Positions 33,745 to 41,514 of a stretch of DNA of 64,000 bases are shown piece after piece. Below the pieces are notes generated by a model that was not told the origin of the DNA, searched no databases, and saw nothing but the letters and a program-made list of their open reading frames with translations. This stretch comes from Marinobacter fonticola (GTDB lineage: Bacteria; Pseudomonadota; Gammaproteobacteria; Pseudomonadales; Oleiphilaceae), in NCBI RefSeq assembly GCF_008122265.1, contig NZ_CP043042.1:1302001-1366000 (forward strand). The letters run 5' to 3'. The stretch's first letter is position 1; each line of letters starts with the position of its first letter. The translations under genes and the position numbers were made by a program.

Positions 33745-34535
33745 ATGAGCAAGAAAGCCGGGACCACAGCAACCGGGACAAAAAAAGACCTGTCCAGAGA
33801 GCCCATCTTCCGCCTGCCGCCCTATACCGTGCACAACATTTTCGTTGGCCTGTCGGAGATTCAGGACTGGGGCCTGAAACTGCTTAATATTCCGTCGCTG
33901 TGGCGCATCTCCGAGGGGGAGGGTGTCAAAGTCGCGATTCTCGACACCGGTGTGTCCCTGAATCATCCGGATCTCACCGGCTCCATCCCGGCGGGCAACT
34001 ACAAGGACTTCACCAACAGCCCTCACGGTATTGCCGATCAGCAGGGGCATGGCACCCATTGCGCGGGGATTGTCGCCGCGCGCAAAAACAGCCGCGGGGT
34101 GGTCGGTGTTGCGCCGAAGGCCGAGCTTCTCATTGGCAAGGTGCTGGGCGACGATGGCTCCGGTACCGGCGAGAATATTGCTGCCGGCGTCAATTGGGCG
34201 GTGGAGCAGGGGGCCGACATTATCTCCATGAGTCTTGGTGCACAGATGGATGTCCCGATGATTCACGCACCTATCCGCCTAATGCCTACGTCAAACTCAG
34301 CGGCACCTCGATGGCAACGCCCTTCGTCGCTGGTGTCGTGGCGCTCATGCTCTCCAAACACCGCAAGTATGGTGGCGACACGCCTCTCAATACGCAGGCC
34401 GATGTGGAGAAACACCTATCCATGATGGCCATCGACCTGGGCGCGCCCGGCTTCGATCCTCAGTTTGGTTGGGGGCTGGTCAATCCGGGTAGCCTATTGG
34501 CGGACATGAAGGCGAATGGGAAGGGGCCATGCTAG
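33745..34535 (+). pseudogene. Subtilisin-like serine protease with internal deletion
   Basis: The N-terminal two-thirds is read from the ATG at 33745: a short pro-like region, then the catalytic Asp block (KVAILDTGVSLNHPDL, about residues 62-77) and His block (GHGTHCAGIVAA, about 100-111). After SMSLGAQMDVPMIHA, at about 34268-34272, the gene jumps into another frame. The C-terminus continues there as TYPPNAYVKLSGTSMATPF, with the catalytic Ser in GTSMATP, to the stop at 34533-34535. Roughly 90 residues expected between SMSLG and the Ser block, including the oxyanion Asn (AAAGNEG-type), are missing. So a deletion of roughly 270 bases plus a frame change has destroyed the gene. No signal peptide is seen. 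The stop codon is supplied by the palindromic element that starts at 34532. Confidence 0.88.
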
Positions 34536-34801
34536 TGTCCCTTAACAAAAGTTCGTCGCCTGTCAGCGCGGCTGTGCGGCTGCCCGACAAGGCGCGCGAG
34601 CGCAGGACTGGCCGTAGCCAATTCAAGTGAGTGCAACGCGGTCGGGCAGCCGCACAGCCGCGCCCGTAGGGAGCCCCGCAGTTCTACCCTGACCGCGTTG
34701 CGCAACTTGAAAAGGGAATAACCCTTCCCTGCGGTACGCGCCTTGCCAGGGTAGAACTGCGGAGCTCTGACGGGTGACGAACTTTCGTTAAGGGGCACTA
34801 G
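34532..34801. mobile_element. 270-base MITE-like palindromic element
   Basis: The ends form a 35-base inverted repeat (34532-34566 and 34767-34801) with 31 matches, both ending in CTAG. Inside are two perfect nested inverted repeats: a 23-base pair at 34566-34588 / 34641-34663 and a 16-base pair at 34676-34691 / 34747-34762. There is no ORF of note. Terminal repeats, small size, no transposase and CTAG at each edge (possible target duplication) fit a non-autonomous miniature transposable element or a repeat family moved by a transposase elsewhere in the genome. The left end overlaps the stop codon of the subtilase pseudogene. Confidence 0.75.
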
Positions 34802-34921
34802 AACTCTCGGGCGTTTCTATTTTTTATCGGAAAGGTTATTAAGAGCCTCATCGAGACGGCCATCAAACAGGTCATCACGTACTCGGGCATCAAGTATGCG
34901 TTCATGAAGGGAGCGTCGTTC

Positions 34922-36070
34922 GTGAAGTGTGCGTTTTTATCCAGTGCGCTGTGGTTCATGGCCAATATCGCCGTGGCCGAACCGCTCGATTGTGCGGCTC
35001 CGGTGACGACCGTCGATATCAATCGCTGTACCGGACAGACCGTGGAACGGGCTGAAGCCACCCTCGATAAGTATTTGCAGGCCAGCCTTCGGCGCAATGC
35101 GGAGAATAGCGAACTCACCGATCGGATCAATGCCTCGCAAACGACCTGGCAGGCCTATCGTGAGGCCCACTGTGGCGCAATCTACGAGGCCTTGAAAGAC
35201 GGTACGCTTCGTGGGACGGCGGCCGGTCAGTGCCAATTGAGGATGACCCGCGAACGCATCTATGAGCTTTGGCAGAGTTGGCTCACCCTTGGCGATGCCT
35301 CGTCGCCGGTGCTGCCCGATCCCAGCGTTCGGGAAGCGGCTTTCCAGCTGGACCTGACCGACGATCAGCTCGCCGAAGTCGGGCAGAAAATATTCCAGAA
35401 CGAGTGCGCCGGCAACGTCGATTGTCTGGTTCACTGGAATCGGGGCGAAGCCTTCCCGTCCCTCGGGATCGGTCATTTCATCTGGTACCCCACCGGGGTG
35501 GACGGTCGTTTTGTGGAGAGTTTTCCGGATTTGGTCGCTTTTATGCAGGCTCGGTCCGCTGACTTGCCTGGCTGGCTGACGCGGCTTGAGCCGCTCGATG
35601 CCCCCTGGCCGGATCGTGAGGCTTTCATCGCGGCGCAAGGAAGCGAAAAGATTGAAGGCTTGCGTCGGTTTTTGAACCGGACCAAGCACCTGCAAGCGGA
35701 ATTCATGTTTCGGCGGGCCGAGCGCTCCATGACCCGGGTCGTCGAGGCGGCCCCCACCTCCGAGCAGGCCGCCATCAGCCAGCGGTTGAAGGCGTTGGCG
35801 GCAACGCCAGGCGGGGTCTACGCCTTGATCGACTACGTGAACTTCAAGGGCGAAGGGCTTTCTGCCAGCGAACGTTACGATGGAGAAGGTTGGGGCTTGT
35901 TGCAGGTGCTCCAGCACATGCCGGAAACACAGACCCGCGCCGCTGTGGACCTTTTCCGGCAATCCGCTGCGGAAGTGCTGACTCGCCGTGCCGAGAACGC
36001 CCCACGGGCGATTGAAAAGGCGCAGTGGTTGCCGGGATGGTTGAAGCGTGTAGAGACGTATCGTGAGTGA
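34922..36070 (+). CDS. LprI-type domain fused to an uncharacterised C-terminal domain
   Basis: A 382-residue exported protein. The GTG at 34922 is 8 bases after AAGGGAG and gives a clean Sec signal (VKCAFLSSALWFMANIAVA-EPLDC); an ATG at 34904 has no site. Residues about 20-115 are an LprI/DUF1311 domain with conserved Cys (DCAAPVTTVDINRC, AHCGAIYEAL, GQCQLRMTRERI); LprI of Mycobacterium inhibits lysozyme. The second part (about 150-380) has NECAGNVDCLVHWNRGEAFPS, LGIGHFIWYPTGVDG, YALIDYVNFKGEG and GEGWGLLQVLQHM. These blocks recur in unnamed proteins of Pseudomonas and relatives (from memory) and recall lysozyme-like folds, where an N-terminal Glu is catalytic. That last link is inference. 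The frame is open upstream to the element's right edge. Confidence 0.72.
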   Translation: MKCAFLSSALWFMANIAVAEPLDCAAPVTTVDINRCTGQTVERAEATLDKYLQASLRRNAENSELTDRINASQTTWQAYREAHCGAIYEALKDGTLRGTAAGQCQLRMTRERIYELWQSWLTLGDASSPVLPDPSVREAAFQLDLTDDQLAEVGQKIFQNECAGNVDCLVHWNRGEAFPSLGIGHFIWYPTGVDGRFVESFPDLVAFMQARSADLPGWLTRLEPLDAPWPDREAFIAAQGSEKIEGLRRFLNRTKHLQAEFMFRRAERSMTRVVEAAPTSEQAAISQRLKALAATPGGVYALIDYVNFKGEGLSASERYDGEGWGLLQVLQHMPETQTRAAVDLFRQSAAEVLTRRAENAPRAIEKAQWLPGWLKRVETYRE

Positions 36071-36200
36071 ATTGTCGTCCGCCGCAACGGACTTTCTTTT
36101 CTCTTTCTTCCGTTTACGACTTTTCGCTTACGTCATTTCGGCGCAGGGCATGCGAGTATCTCTGTAAGCAACTGGATGCGCATGGCGGAGATAAAACAAG

Positions 36201-37142
36201 ATGATGAGAGTAATTGCCTTCGGCGAAGCACTGATCGATATGCTCGCACTGCCGGGTGAAGGCCAGCGTCGTTTCCTGGAACAGCCCGGCGGCGCACCGG
36301 CCAACGTGGCCGTGGGTGTGGCCAAACTGGGTGGTCAGGCAAGCTTCGTTGGGCAGGTGGGCAACGACATGTTTGGCGATAAACTGGCGCGCGCCATGCG
36401 AGGTTACGGTGTGGATACCTCGCCGTTGCTTCAAACCGATGACGCATTAACGGCGCTGGCCTTCGTCAGTCTGGACGATAAGGGCGAGCGCAGCTTTGCT
36501 TTTTATCGCCATGGTAGCGCCGACCTGCTTTACCGGGTCGAGCACTGCCCGCCGGGCATATTCAGCCGCCCGGCTATTTTTCACAGCGGCTCGAATACCC
36601 TGACTGAGCCGGATATCCATTTCACCACACTCGCCCTGATGCAAAAGGCACGGCAGGCCGGTTGTCTGGTGAGTTTCGACGTCAACTATCGTCATAACTT
36701 ATGGACCGCCGGCGCGAATGCCCGTGAACCGATCTGGGACGCTATGGTCGCCGCCGATATCGTCAAGCTCAGCCGGGAGGAGTTGGATGCGCTCTACGGC
36801 AACGAGGACAAGCTCGTTCGCGAGCTGCTGGAGGCCGGCGTTCGGCTGATTCTGGTGACCGATGGCGGCAACCCCCTCAACGTCCATTGGTCGGGCGGCA
36901 GCACCCAGCTGACGCCGACCAAGGCGCAGGTCAACGATAGCACTGCGGCCGGCGATGCCTTTGTAGCCGGACTGCTGTATCAGCTGGCAGATCAGGATAT
37001 CGTGCCCGCCACGTTGGACCGGTGGATCGAAGACGAAGCCCGCCTGGGCAAAGCGCTCACTTTTGCCAACAAGTGTGGAGCGGTTGCCGTGTCCCGGTAC
37101 GGGGCGTTCGATGCCTTGCCGAATCGGGAAGAGGTGAGGTGA
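36201..37142 (+). CDS. PfkB-family sugar kinase (fructokinase-like)
   Basis: A 313-residue ribokinase-fold kinase. GGAPANVAVGVAKLGG (about residues 31-46) is the PfkB signature 1, with GQVGNDMFGD after it, typical of fructokinases. The ATP/catalytic signature near the C-terminus reads NDSTAAGDAFVAGLLY (about 236-251); the usual GAGD is AAGD, with Asp243 as the catalytic base. Start ATG at 36201 or 36204 (double Met). It would phosphorylate fructose or a similar hexose using ATP. No sugar transporter or hydrolase is adjacent. Confidence 0.9.
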   Translation: MMRVIAFGEALIDMLALPGEGQRRFLEQPGGAPANVAVGVAKLGGQASFVGQVGNDMFGDKLARAMRGYGVDTSPLLQTDDALTALAFVSLDDKGERSFAFYRHGSADLLYRVEHCPPGIFSRPAIFHSGSNTLTEPDIHFTTLALMQKARQAGCLVSFDVNYRHNLWTAGANAREPIWDAMVAADIVKLSREELDALYGNEDKLVRELLEAGVRLILVTDGGNPLNVHWSGGSTQLTPTKAQVNDSTAAGDAFVAGLLYQLADQDIVPATLDRWIEDEARLGKALTFANKCGAVAVSRYGAFDALPNREEVR

Positions 37143-37310
37143 TAAGCGCTTGGGCCGTTGAATGGGCCAGTTTGCCGGTTCGCGGGTGACATGGATTGAA
37201 AGTGACTGGCAGATTGCGGAATGCGCGTGTGGCGCTATGCTTAGGAGCGTGTGGCTTGGAAAAACGTGGCGTTAGCGCTACAGATGAATGGAACAATCGG
37301 GAGATTTGCG

Positions 37311-37781
37311 ATGCGCCTATACCTTATCCGGCTTTCCGGCCTTCTCTTATTGAGCCTTTCACTTTTGTGCGCACCGGCAGCGCTCTGGGCGGCCGAAGGG
37401 CTCGTCACCGTCAAGAGTAGCCACAGCGTCAACGACACGGCCGACAAACTTAAAGACGTCCTTAACGCGAAAGGTATGACCGTGTTCAAACGCATCAATC
37501 ATACCGACGGCGCCAAAGGTGTCGGCCTGGATTTGCGTCCCACTGAACTGATTGTCTTCGGCAACCCCAAGGTCGGCACCCCGCTGATGCAGTGTGCCCA
37601 GTCCGTTGCCATCGATTTGCCGCAGAAGGCCTTGGTCTGGGAAGACGCCGACGGACAGGTCTGGTTGGGCTACAACGATCCACAATACTTGAAAAAGCGC
37701 CACAATATCGAAGGCTGCGACGAGGAAATGGAAAAGATTGAGGCGGCTTTGCGTAGTTTGGCCAAAGCAGCGACACAGTAG
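37311..37781 (+). CDS. Exported DUF302 protein
   Basis: A 156-residue protein. The ATG at 37311 has GGGAG 7 bases upstream; earlier ATGs at 37251 and 37287 would bury the signal peptide. Residues 1-27 form a Sec signal (LSGLLLLSLSLLCAPAALWA). The rest is a DUF302 domain (SSHSVNDTADKLKDVLNAKGMTVFKRINH, LRPTELIVFGNPKVGTPLMQ, DLPQKALVWEDADGQVWLGYNDP), a swapped-hairpin fold of unknown function often seen in periplasmic proteins. The C-terminus is helical. Confidence 0.88.
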   Translation: MRLYLIRLSGLLLLSLSLLCAPAALWAAEGLVTVKSSHSVNDTADKLKDVLNAKGMTVFKRINHTDGAKGVGLDLRPTELIVFGNPKVGTPLMQCAQSVAIDLPQKALVWEDADGQVWLGYNDPQYLKKRHNIEGCDEEMEKIEAALRSLAKAATQ

Positions 37782-38184
37782 CTAAATAGAAGAGTTAATT
37801 GCGTATTGCACTTAGGTGTTGAACGCGGGGGTTGTATCAAGGAAGAAAGAACGTGAGCAGGGGAATTATTGATTGCTGAAATGAACTAGTAATGAAGGGA
37901 GTACATTGGGGCAGGCTCGACGGCAATTGTCCAACCCACCCCTGTTTTTATCTTTCTAGGTCACCGGTATTTAAGATAAGCCCTCGCATTGAGATTAGGG
38001 CTTGGTTCGGTTCCTGAAATCCACTCGCTTATTTGGCGAAGCGCGATCCACCGGTGAAGAACCTTATACCTTCTTTTCCCTTTGGCTGCGGCCTGCTACG
38101 GCGCCTCTGGGGGATCGGTCGGTATTCTCTCTTGCTTGCTTGCGTTCCTGCATTACCTTGGTCAGGCCCAAGGTACGTCTGTGT
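37782..38184. other. 403-base intergenic region with one hairpin
   Basis: No gene is convincing here; an open frame beginning at 38002 lacks a ribosome site and overlaps the minus-strand small gene. A 7-base stem, aagccct (37978-37984) / agggctt (37997-38003), lies downstream of the minus-strand DUF1127 gene and could end its transcript, though the following bases are only weakly U-rich. Composition is more AT-rich than the surrounding genes. Confidence 0.4.
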
Positions 38185-38340
38185 TTAGTCGAACTTCCAA
38201 AACGGTTTGCTCAAGCGGTCCTCTGCTTGCTCGCGAGAATAGCCGACATCCAACAGCAGGCGTTCGTCCATCCGACTTACTAAATAAGCAAAGTCTCTTT
38301 TCTTTCTCCACTTGCTAAAAACACCAGCAACTCGCTTCAT
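38185..38340 (-). CDS. DUF1127-like 51-residue protein
   Basis: A small gene read from the minus strand: ATG at 38340, perfect AGGAGG seven bases upstream, stop TAA at 38185-38187. The product starts MKRVAGVFSKWRKKRDFA, then has YLVSRMDERLLLDVGYSRE and ends KPFWKFD. The block L-x-x-M-D-E-R-L-L-x-D-V-G-Y-S-R matches the DUF1127/YjiS pattern (L..L.D..L.DIG.SR). DUF1127 proteins are small basic proteins that in alpha-proteobacteria bind RNA and affect phosphate and sRNA metabolism. A good sigma70 promoter and a tandem repeat lie upstream. Confidence 0.82.
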   Translation of the reverse strand: MKRVAGVFSKWRKKRDFAYLVSRMDERLLLDVGYSREQAEDRLSKPFWKFD

Positions 38341-38379
38341 GTATACCTCCTATTAAAGGGTTTTATTTAATATGGCGGT

Positions 38380-38408
38380 ATGATAGTGCGAGCGAGCTTT
38401 CTTATGAA
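38380..38408 (-). promoter_or_regulatory. Sigma70-like promoter of the DUF1127 gene
   Basis: On the minus strand, -35 TTCATA (38403-38408), a 17-base spacer and -10 TATCAT (38380-38385). The leader to the ATG at 38340 is about 33 bases and carries AGGAGG. The 25-base tandem repeat begins 17 bases upstream of the -35. Confidence 0.55.
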
Positions 38409-38425
38409 TACCAGGAAACACCTAT

Positions 38426-38475
38426 TCAGGATAAATCAGACTTGTATCGGTCAGGGTAAATCAGACTTGTATTGG
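38426..38475. repeat. Two tandem 25-base repeats upstream of the DUF1127 promoter
   Basis: Units 38426-38450 and 38451-38475 are directly adjacent and share taaatcagacttgtat plus flanks; they differ at two positions only. Being just upstream of the -35 of the small gene, they could be activator sites. Confidence 0.7.
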
Positions 38476-38673
38476 CGTGAAGCGAGCATAAATAAAGCAA
38501 TAAATTGCTAATGCATTATTGGAGTAAATTCAATTCGTAGAATCACGAACAATAGAGTTGGTGTTGGTCCGGTTTACTCGATGGCATTGCTATGCAGGAA
38601 AATGGTTTGAATGGCTTCTGGGCGTTCTCAGATAGCGTAAAGCTCCGCGTCCATGCGGAGTAATAGGGCCTCA
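38476..38673. other. AT-rich intergenic stretch
   Basis: Between the tandem repeat and the FnIII gene end. A 6-base stem ctccgc (38643-38648) / gcggag (38655-38660) lies just past the stop of the minus-strand FnIII gene and may be its weak terminator. No gene seen. Confidence 0.35.
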
Positions 38674-39141
38674 TTAGTTAATGCTCACCGTTAAGGCTCT
38701 GGATGGCCGGCTCTCGAGCCCCTCGGTGTCGACCGTGGAGATAGAGAACTCATAAGTGCCAGGCCGGAATCCCGACAGCGAAAAGCTGGTGTCGCTCGCG
38801 CTGTGGACCGTGATGGTGCTGTAGCGTCTCTGGTCCCGGAGCTTGTAGTAGATCCGGTAGCCTTCTATATCGCCCATGTACAACTTGGATCCATCGGCAC
38901 GGGTGGCCGGTGCGTTCCATTGCAGTTGGGTGAATTGCGCCCGCCGCGTTGACGTACTACGGCTACGCTGGACGTTAGCGCTTGCCTCGCGTCTGCTGAC
39001 GGAATCGGTCGTTTGGCTGCGGGAGTAAGACCGGGAATCGGCCTGGGCGGTGGGGGCGTTCAAAACTGCGATTTGTGCTGAGCAAAGGGCTACTGTAAAC
39101 AGCAAGGCGCGTCGCGCCGCTGAAGGTTTTTTGTGTTTCAT
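38674..39141 (-). CDS. Exported fibronectin type III domain protein
   Basis: A 155-residue protein. The ATG at 39141 has AAGG six bases upstream. Residues 1-33 form a Sec signal (ALLFTVALCSAQIAVLNAPTAQA). A Ser/Arg-rich linker (about 35-70) follows, then one FnIII domain (about 70-155): QLQWNAPATRADG, YMGDIEGYRIYYKLRD, SFSLSGFRPGTYEFSISTVD and ESRPSRALTVSI. FnIII modules mediate binding at the surface; no catalytic partner domain is present. Single gene. Confidence 0.85.
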   Translation of the reverse strand: MKHKKPSAARRALLFTVALCSAQIAVLNAPTAQADSRSYSRSQTTDSVSRREASANVQRSRSTSTRRAQFTQLQWNAPATRADGSKLYMGDIEGYRIYYKLRDQRRYSTITVHSASDTSFSLSGFRPGTYEFSISTVDTEGLESRPSRALTVSIN

Positions 39142-39443
39142 GATATGCCTTGTCGTATCTTCTGAGTCCACTGGCGTGGACTTCTTTTATATTAGAGGTA
39201 CAACGAGACCTGACTCTCACCCTCGGTTACAACCGCGGCTATTATGCGGAGCAAGAAACCCTGAACAAGTGTCCATTTTATAAGCCCAAAGAAAAGCACA
39301 ACAACATTACCATTAAGAAATTTTTGACCGGCCGTCGGTAAAAATTTAGATGTCCGGCTGCTCAGGTTGGCCGCAAGGTAGGGCTTAAGCCACGCGTGGC
39401 GAAGTTGGCTATTTATTGTCCGCTATAGCGCATCAGGAAATTG
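39142..39443. other. 302-base intergenic region
   Basis: AT-rich. A perfect 12-base palindrome gccacgcgtggc lies at 39389-39400. A 63-codon open frame on the plus strand (39150-39341) has no ribosome site or family resemblance. No terminator for the minus-strand kinase is clear. Confidence 0.35.
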
Positions 39444-40361
39444 CTACAAATTAATTTTAGTTGCCGCAGGTTGGGGGATTGTCGCCAGCATGGCATGCAG
39501 GCGCTTTCGGTCCAGACCCGGCGCGACCAATGTTCGGTCCTCCACGCAGAGAGCCCCGCAGGCTGCGCCCAGCTGCATGCAGGTTTGGAGAGGCTGCTGA
39601 TTGATGTACCCATAAAGGAAGCCGCTGAAGAATGCGTCGCCGGCACCGTTGGTATCTTCGATGTGCTCAATCGGGTAAACCGGCTGCTCAAGCCAATGGC
39701 CGCTGCTGTCGAGCAGGGTGGCGCCGTGACGGCCATGGGTGCATACCACCAGCGCTTTGCCGCGTTCAATCTGCTGAGTCATGAATGCCCGGTAGTCCGG
39801 CAACTTGTCGCTGGATAGGAAAATCACGTTAGCGGCGTCGATGAAAGGCTGATGGTAAGGGTTTCGGCCATCGTAGTCGTGGAGGTCGGTCCAGATGGGC
39901 TTGCCCGCCGCGCGGGCCATCTCCAGCGCCGGTCGAGCGTAGGCGAGAATGTTCACCACAGCCAGGTGGCACTGGCTTAGAGCGATCTCGACGTCGCACC
40001 AGTCGATCTTGTCGGGCATCGCCGGGGGCGTGACGAAAAGCGAGATGCGGTCGCCGTCAGTATTCATCAGATTGACGTGCTGTTCCGTGCCGGCTTCAGT
40101 TTCTTCGACCAGAAGGGTAATGTTTGGATGCTTCAGGGCGTCGCGGATGAACTGGCCTTCCGCGTCGCGACCCAGTAATGTGTGCAGCGTCACCGGAATA
40201 TCCAGCGCCGCCAAGTTGACGGTTTTACCCGCTCCGGTGCTACCGAGACTGCGATAGCCCGCCCGAGGCCAGATCGTCTGGGGTGCAGGGGAGGGAAATT
40301 CGTCGAGCTGGATGATCGTATCGACGGATGCGCCGCCGATCACGGTTATTGGCATGGTCAT
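39444..40361 (-). CDS. PfkB-family sugar kinase
   Basis: A 305-residue ribokinase-fold kinase, unrelated in close sequence to the fructokinase-like gene 2 kb away. The ATG at 40361 has GGAAGGG six bases upstream. The substrate-binding region GSTGAGKTVNLAALDIPVTL (about 41-60) departs from the usual GG.xxN.A, and the ATP signature reads DTNGAGDAFFSGFLYGY (about 241-257) with catalytic Asp247. Substrate unknown; ribose, nucleoside or aminosugar kinases are options. Confidence 0.88.
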   Translation of the reverse strand: MTMPITVIGGASVDTIIQLDEFPSPAPQTIWPRAGYRSLGSTGAGKTVNLAALDIPVTLHTLLGRDAEGQFIRDALKHPNITLLVEETEAGTEQHVNLMNTDGDRISLFVTPPAMPDKIDWCDVEIALSQCHLAVVNILAYARPALEMARAAGKPIWTDLHDYDGRNPYHQPFIDAANVIFLSSDKLPDYRAFMTQQIERGKALVVCTHGRHGATLLDSSGHWLEQPVYPIEHIEDTNGAGDAFFSGFLYGYINQQPLQTCMQLGAACGALCVEDRTLVAPGLDRKRLHAMLATIPQPAATKINL

Positions 40362-40543
40362 AGGGCGCCCTTCCAAAAACTGAAATCTTACGGCAGTAGA
40401 GTCGAAGCTGAATCCTCCGGCGTGCTAAGCCGCGAAAAGCGGGTTAGGGGGTGAGAAAGCGTGATTTATGCCAGGGTTTTGGATTTTCCGGGCAATCAAT
40501 AATTTCCGTAACTGGCTGTAAAAGAAGCTGTTCCTTTCGTTAT

Positions 40544-40580
40544 ATAGAGCGGCTCTATAGGTCATTTAAGTATAATCAAT
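40544..40580 (+). promoter_or_regulatory. OxyR-like site and promoter of ahpC
   Basis: ATAG (40544-40547), 7 bases, CTAT (40555-40558) matches half of the OxyR consensus ATAG-N7-CTAT-N7-ATAG-N7-CTAT; the second half is degenerate (TTAA, CAAT). A perfect -10 TATAAT lies at 40571-40576 with no good -35, as expected for an OxyR-activated promoter. The ahpC start is about 70 bases on, behind TTAGGAGA. Confidence 0.6.
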
Positions 40581-40644
40581 TTTATCCGCTGGGGAGTTGT
40601 GGTTATCTTAGCGGCTCCAGACAACTTTTTAGGAGAAAGTGTAA

Positions 40645-41208
40645 ATGGGCGTGATCAATAGCGAGATCAAACCGTTCAAAGCAACCGCATTCAAAGCGGG
40701 CGAGTTCGTCGAAATTTCCGACGCCGACGTTAAGGGCCAGTGGGCGGTCTTTTTCTTCTATCCGGCCGACTTTACCTTCGTTTGCCCCACTGAGCTGGGC
40801 GACGTCGCCGACAAATACGAAGAGCTGCAGAAGCTGGGCGTAGAAGTGTTCTCAGTGTCTACCGACACTCACTTCACTCACAAAGCGTGGCACGATAGCT
40901 CCGAAACCATCGGCAAGATCCAGTACTACATGGTTGGCGATCAGACCGGCACCGTCACCAATAACTTCGGTGTCATGCGTGAAGGCCAAGGTCTGGCGGA
41001 CCGCGCGACCTTCCTGATCGATCCGGACGGCGTTATCCAGGCGATGGAAATCACCGCTGAAGGCATTGGCCGTGACGCGGAAGATCTGCTGCGCAAGGTT
41101 AAGGCCGCTCAGTACGTGCGTAACCATCCGGGCGAAGTTTGCCCTGCCAAGTGGAAAGAAGGCGAAGAGACCCTGTCTCCGTCTCTGGACCTGGTCGGCA
41201 AGATCTAA
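40645..41208 (+). CDS. ahpC: Alkyl hydroperoxide reductase subunit C
   Basis: A 187-residue typical 2-Cys peroxiredoxin that reduces H2O2 and organic peroxides. The peroxidatic Cys is in [13 protein letters not shown] (about residue 47-49) and the resolving Cys in [13 protein letters not shown] (about 167). Arg in [11 protein letters not shown] completes the active site. Start supported by TAGGAG. AhpF, the reductase partner, is encoded 306 bases downstream past a strong hairpin. An OxyR-like promoter precedes it. Confidence 0.97.
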   Translation: MGVINSEIKPFKATAFKAGEFVEISDADVKGQWAVFFFYPADFTFVCPTELGDVADKYEELQKLGVEVFSVSTDTHFTHKAWHDSSETIGKIQYYMVGDQTGTVTNNFGVMREGQGLADRATFLIDPDGVIQAMEITAEGIGRDAEDLLRKVKAAQYVRNHPGEVCPAKWKEGEETLSPSLDLVGKI

Positions 41209-41233
41209 GCTTCCCCATAAGGTGAAGCTGAAA

Positions 41234-41258
41234 GAAAGGCCCGCTCTGCGGGCCTTTC
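41234..41258 (+). terminator. Hairpin between ahpC and ahpF
   Basis: A perfect 11-base-pair stem gaaaggcccgc / gcgggcctttc with a tct loop, 26 bases after the ahpC stop. It lacks a long U-tract. It probably terminates or attenuates part of the transcript so that AhpC is made in excess of AhpF. Confidence 0.65.
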
Positions 41259-41514
41259 GCGTATGTGGGCATCCTGGGATGAGGGACATCCTGCTAAGGG
41301 GATACCCGGCATATGTGGAATGCCTCTCGTATTTTGGAATGCCTAAGAACCTCGGATTAAGTCGATTGGCTTGTATAGCAAGTGGCTATTAAACGTTTAA
41401 GTCTAATTAATTTGAGCCTTGGCGGGTTCATCCTTATCTTTGCTTATAACTTATTCGTCAAACCACTCGGTTTTTAAGTCACTCAGTTTCGCGTTACGCA
41501 AGGGGAAAAAAGAC
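41259..41514. other. ahpC-ahpF intergenic region
   Basis: No ORF of note. AT-rich from about 41350 to 41500, where a separate ahpF promoter could lie (for example tataac near 41445), but no clear pair of elements is seen. Confidence 0.35.

Noticed and set aside
34937..35962. A 341-codon open frame on the minus strand
   Set aside because: It lies wholly opposite the LprI-fusion gene, which has a signal peptide, Cys pattern and ribosome site; the minus frame is a shadow.
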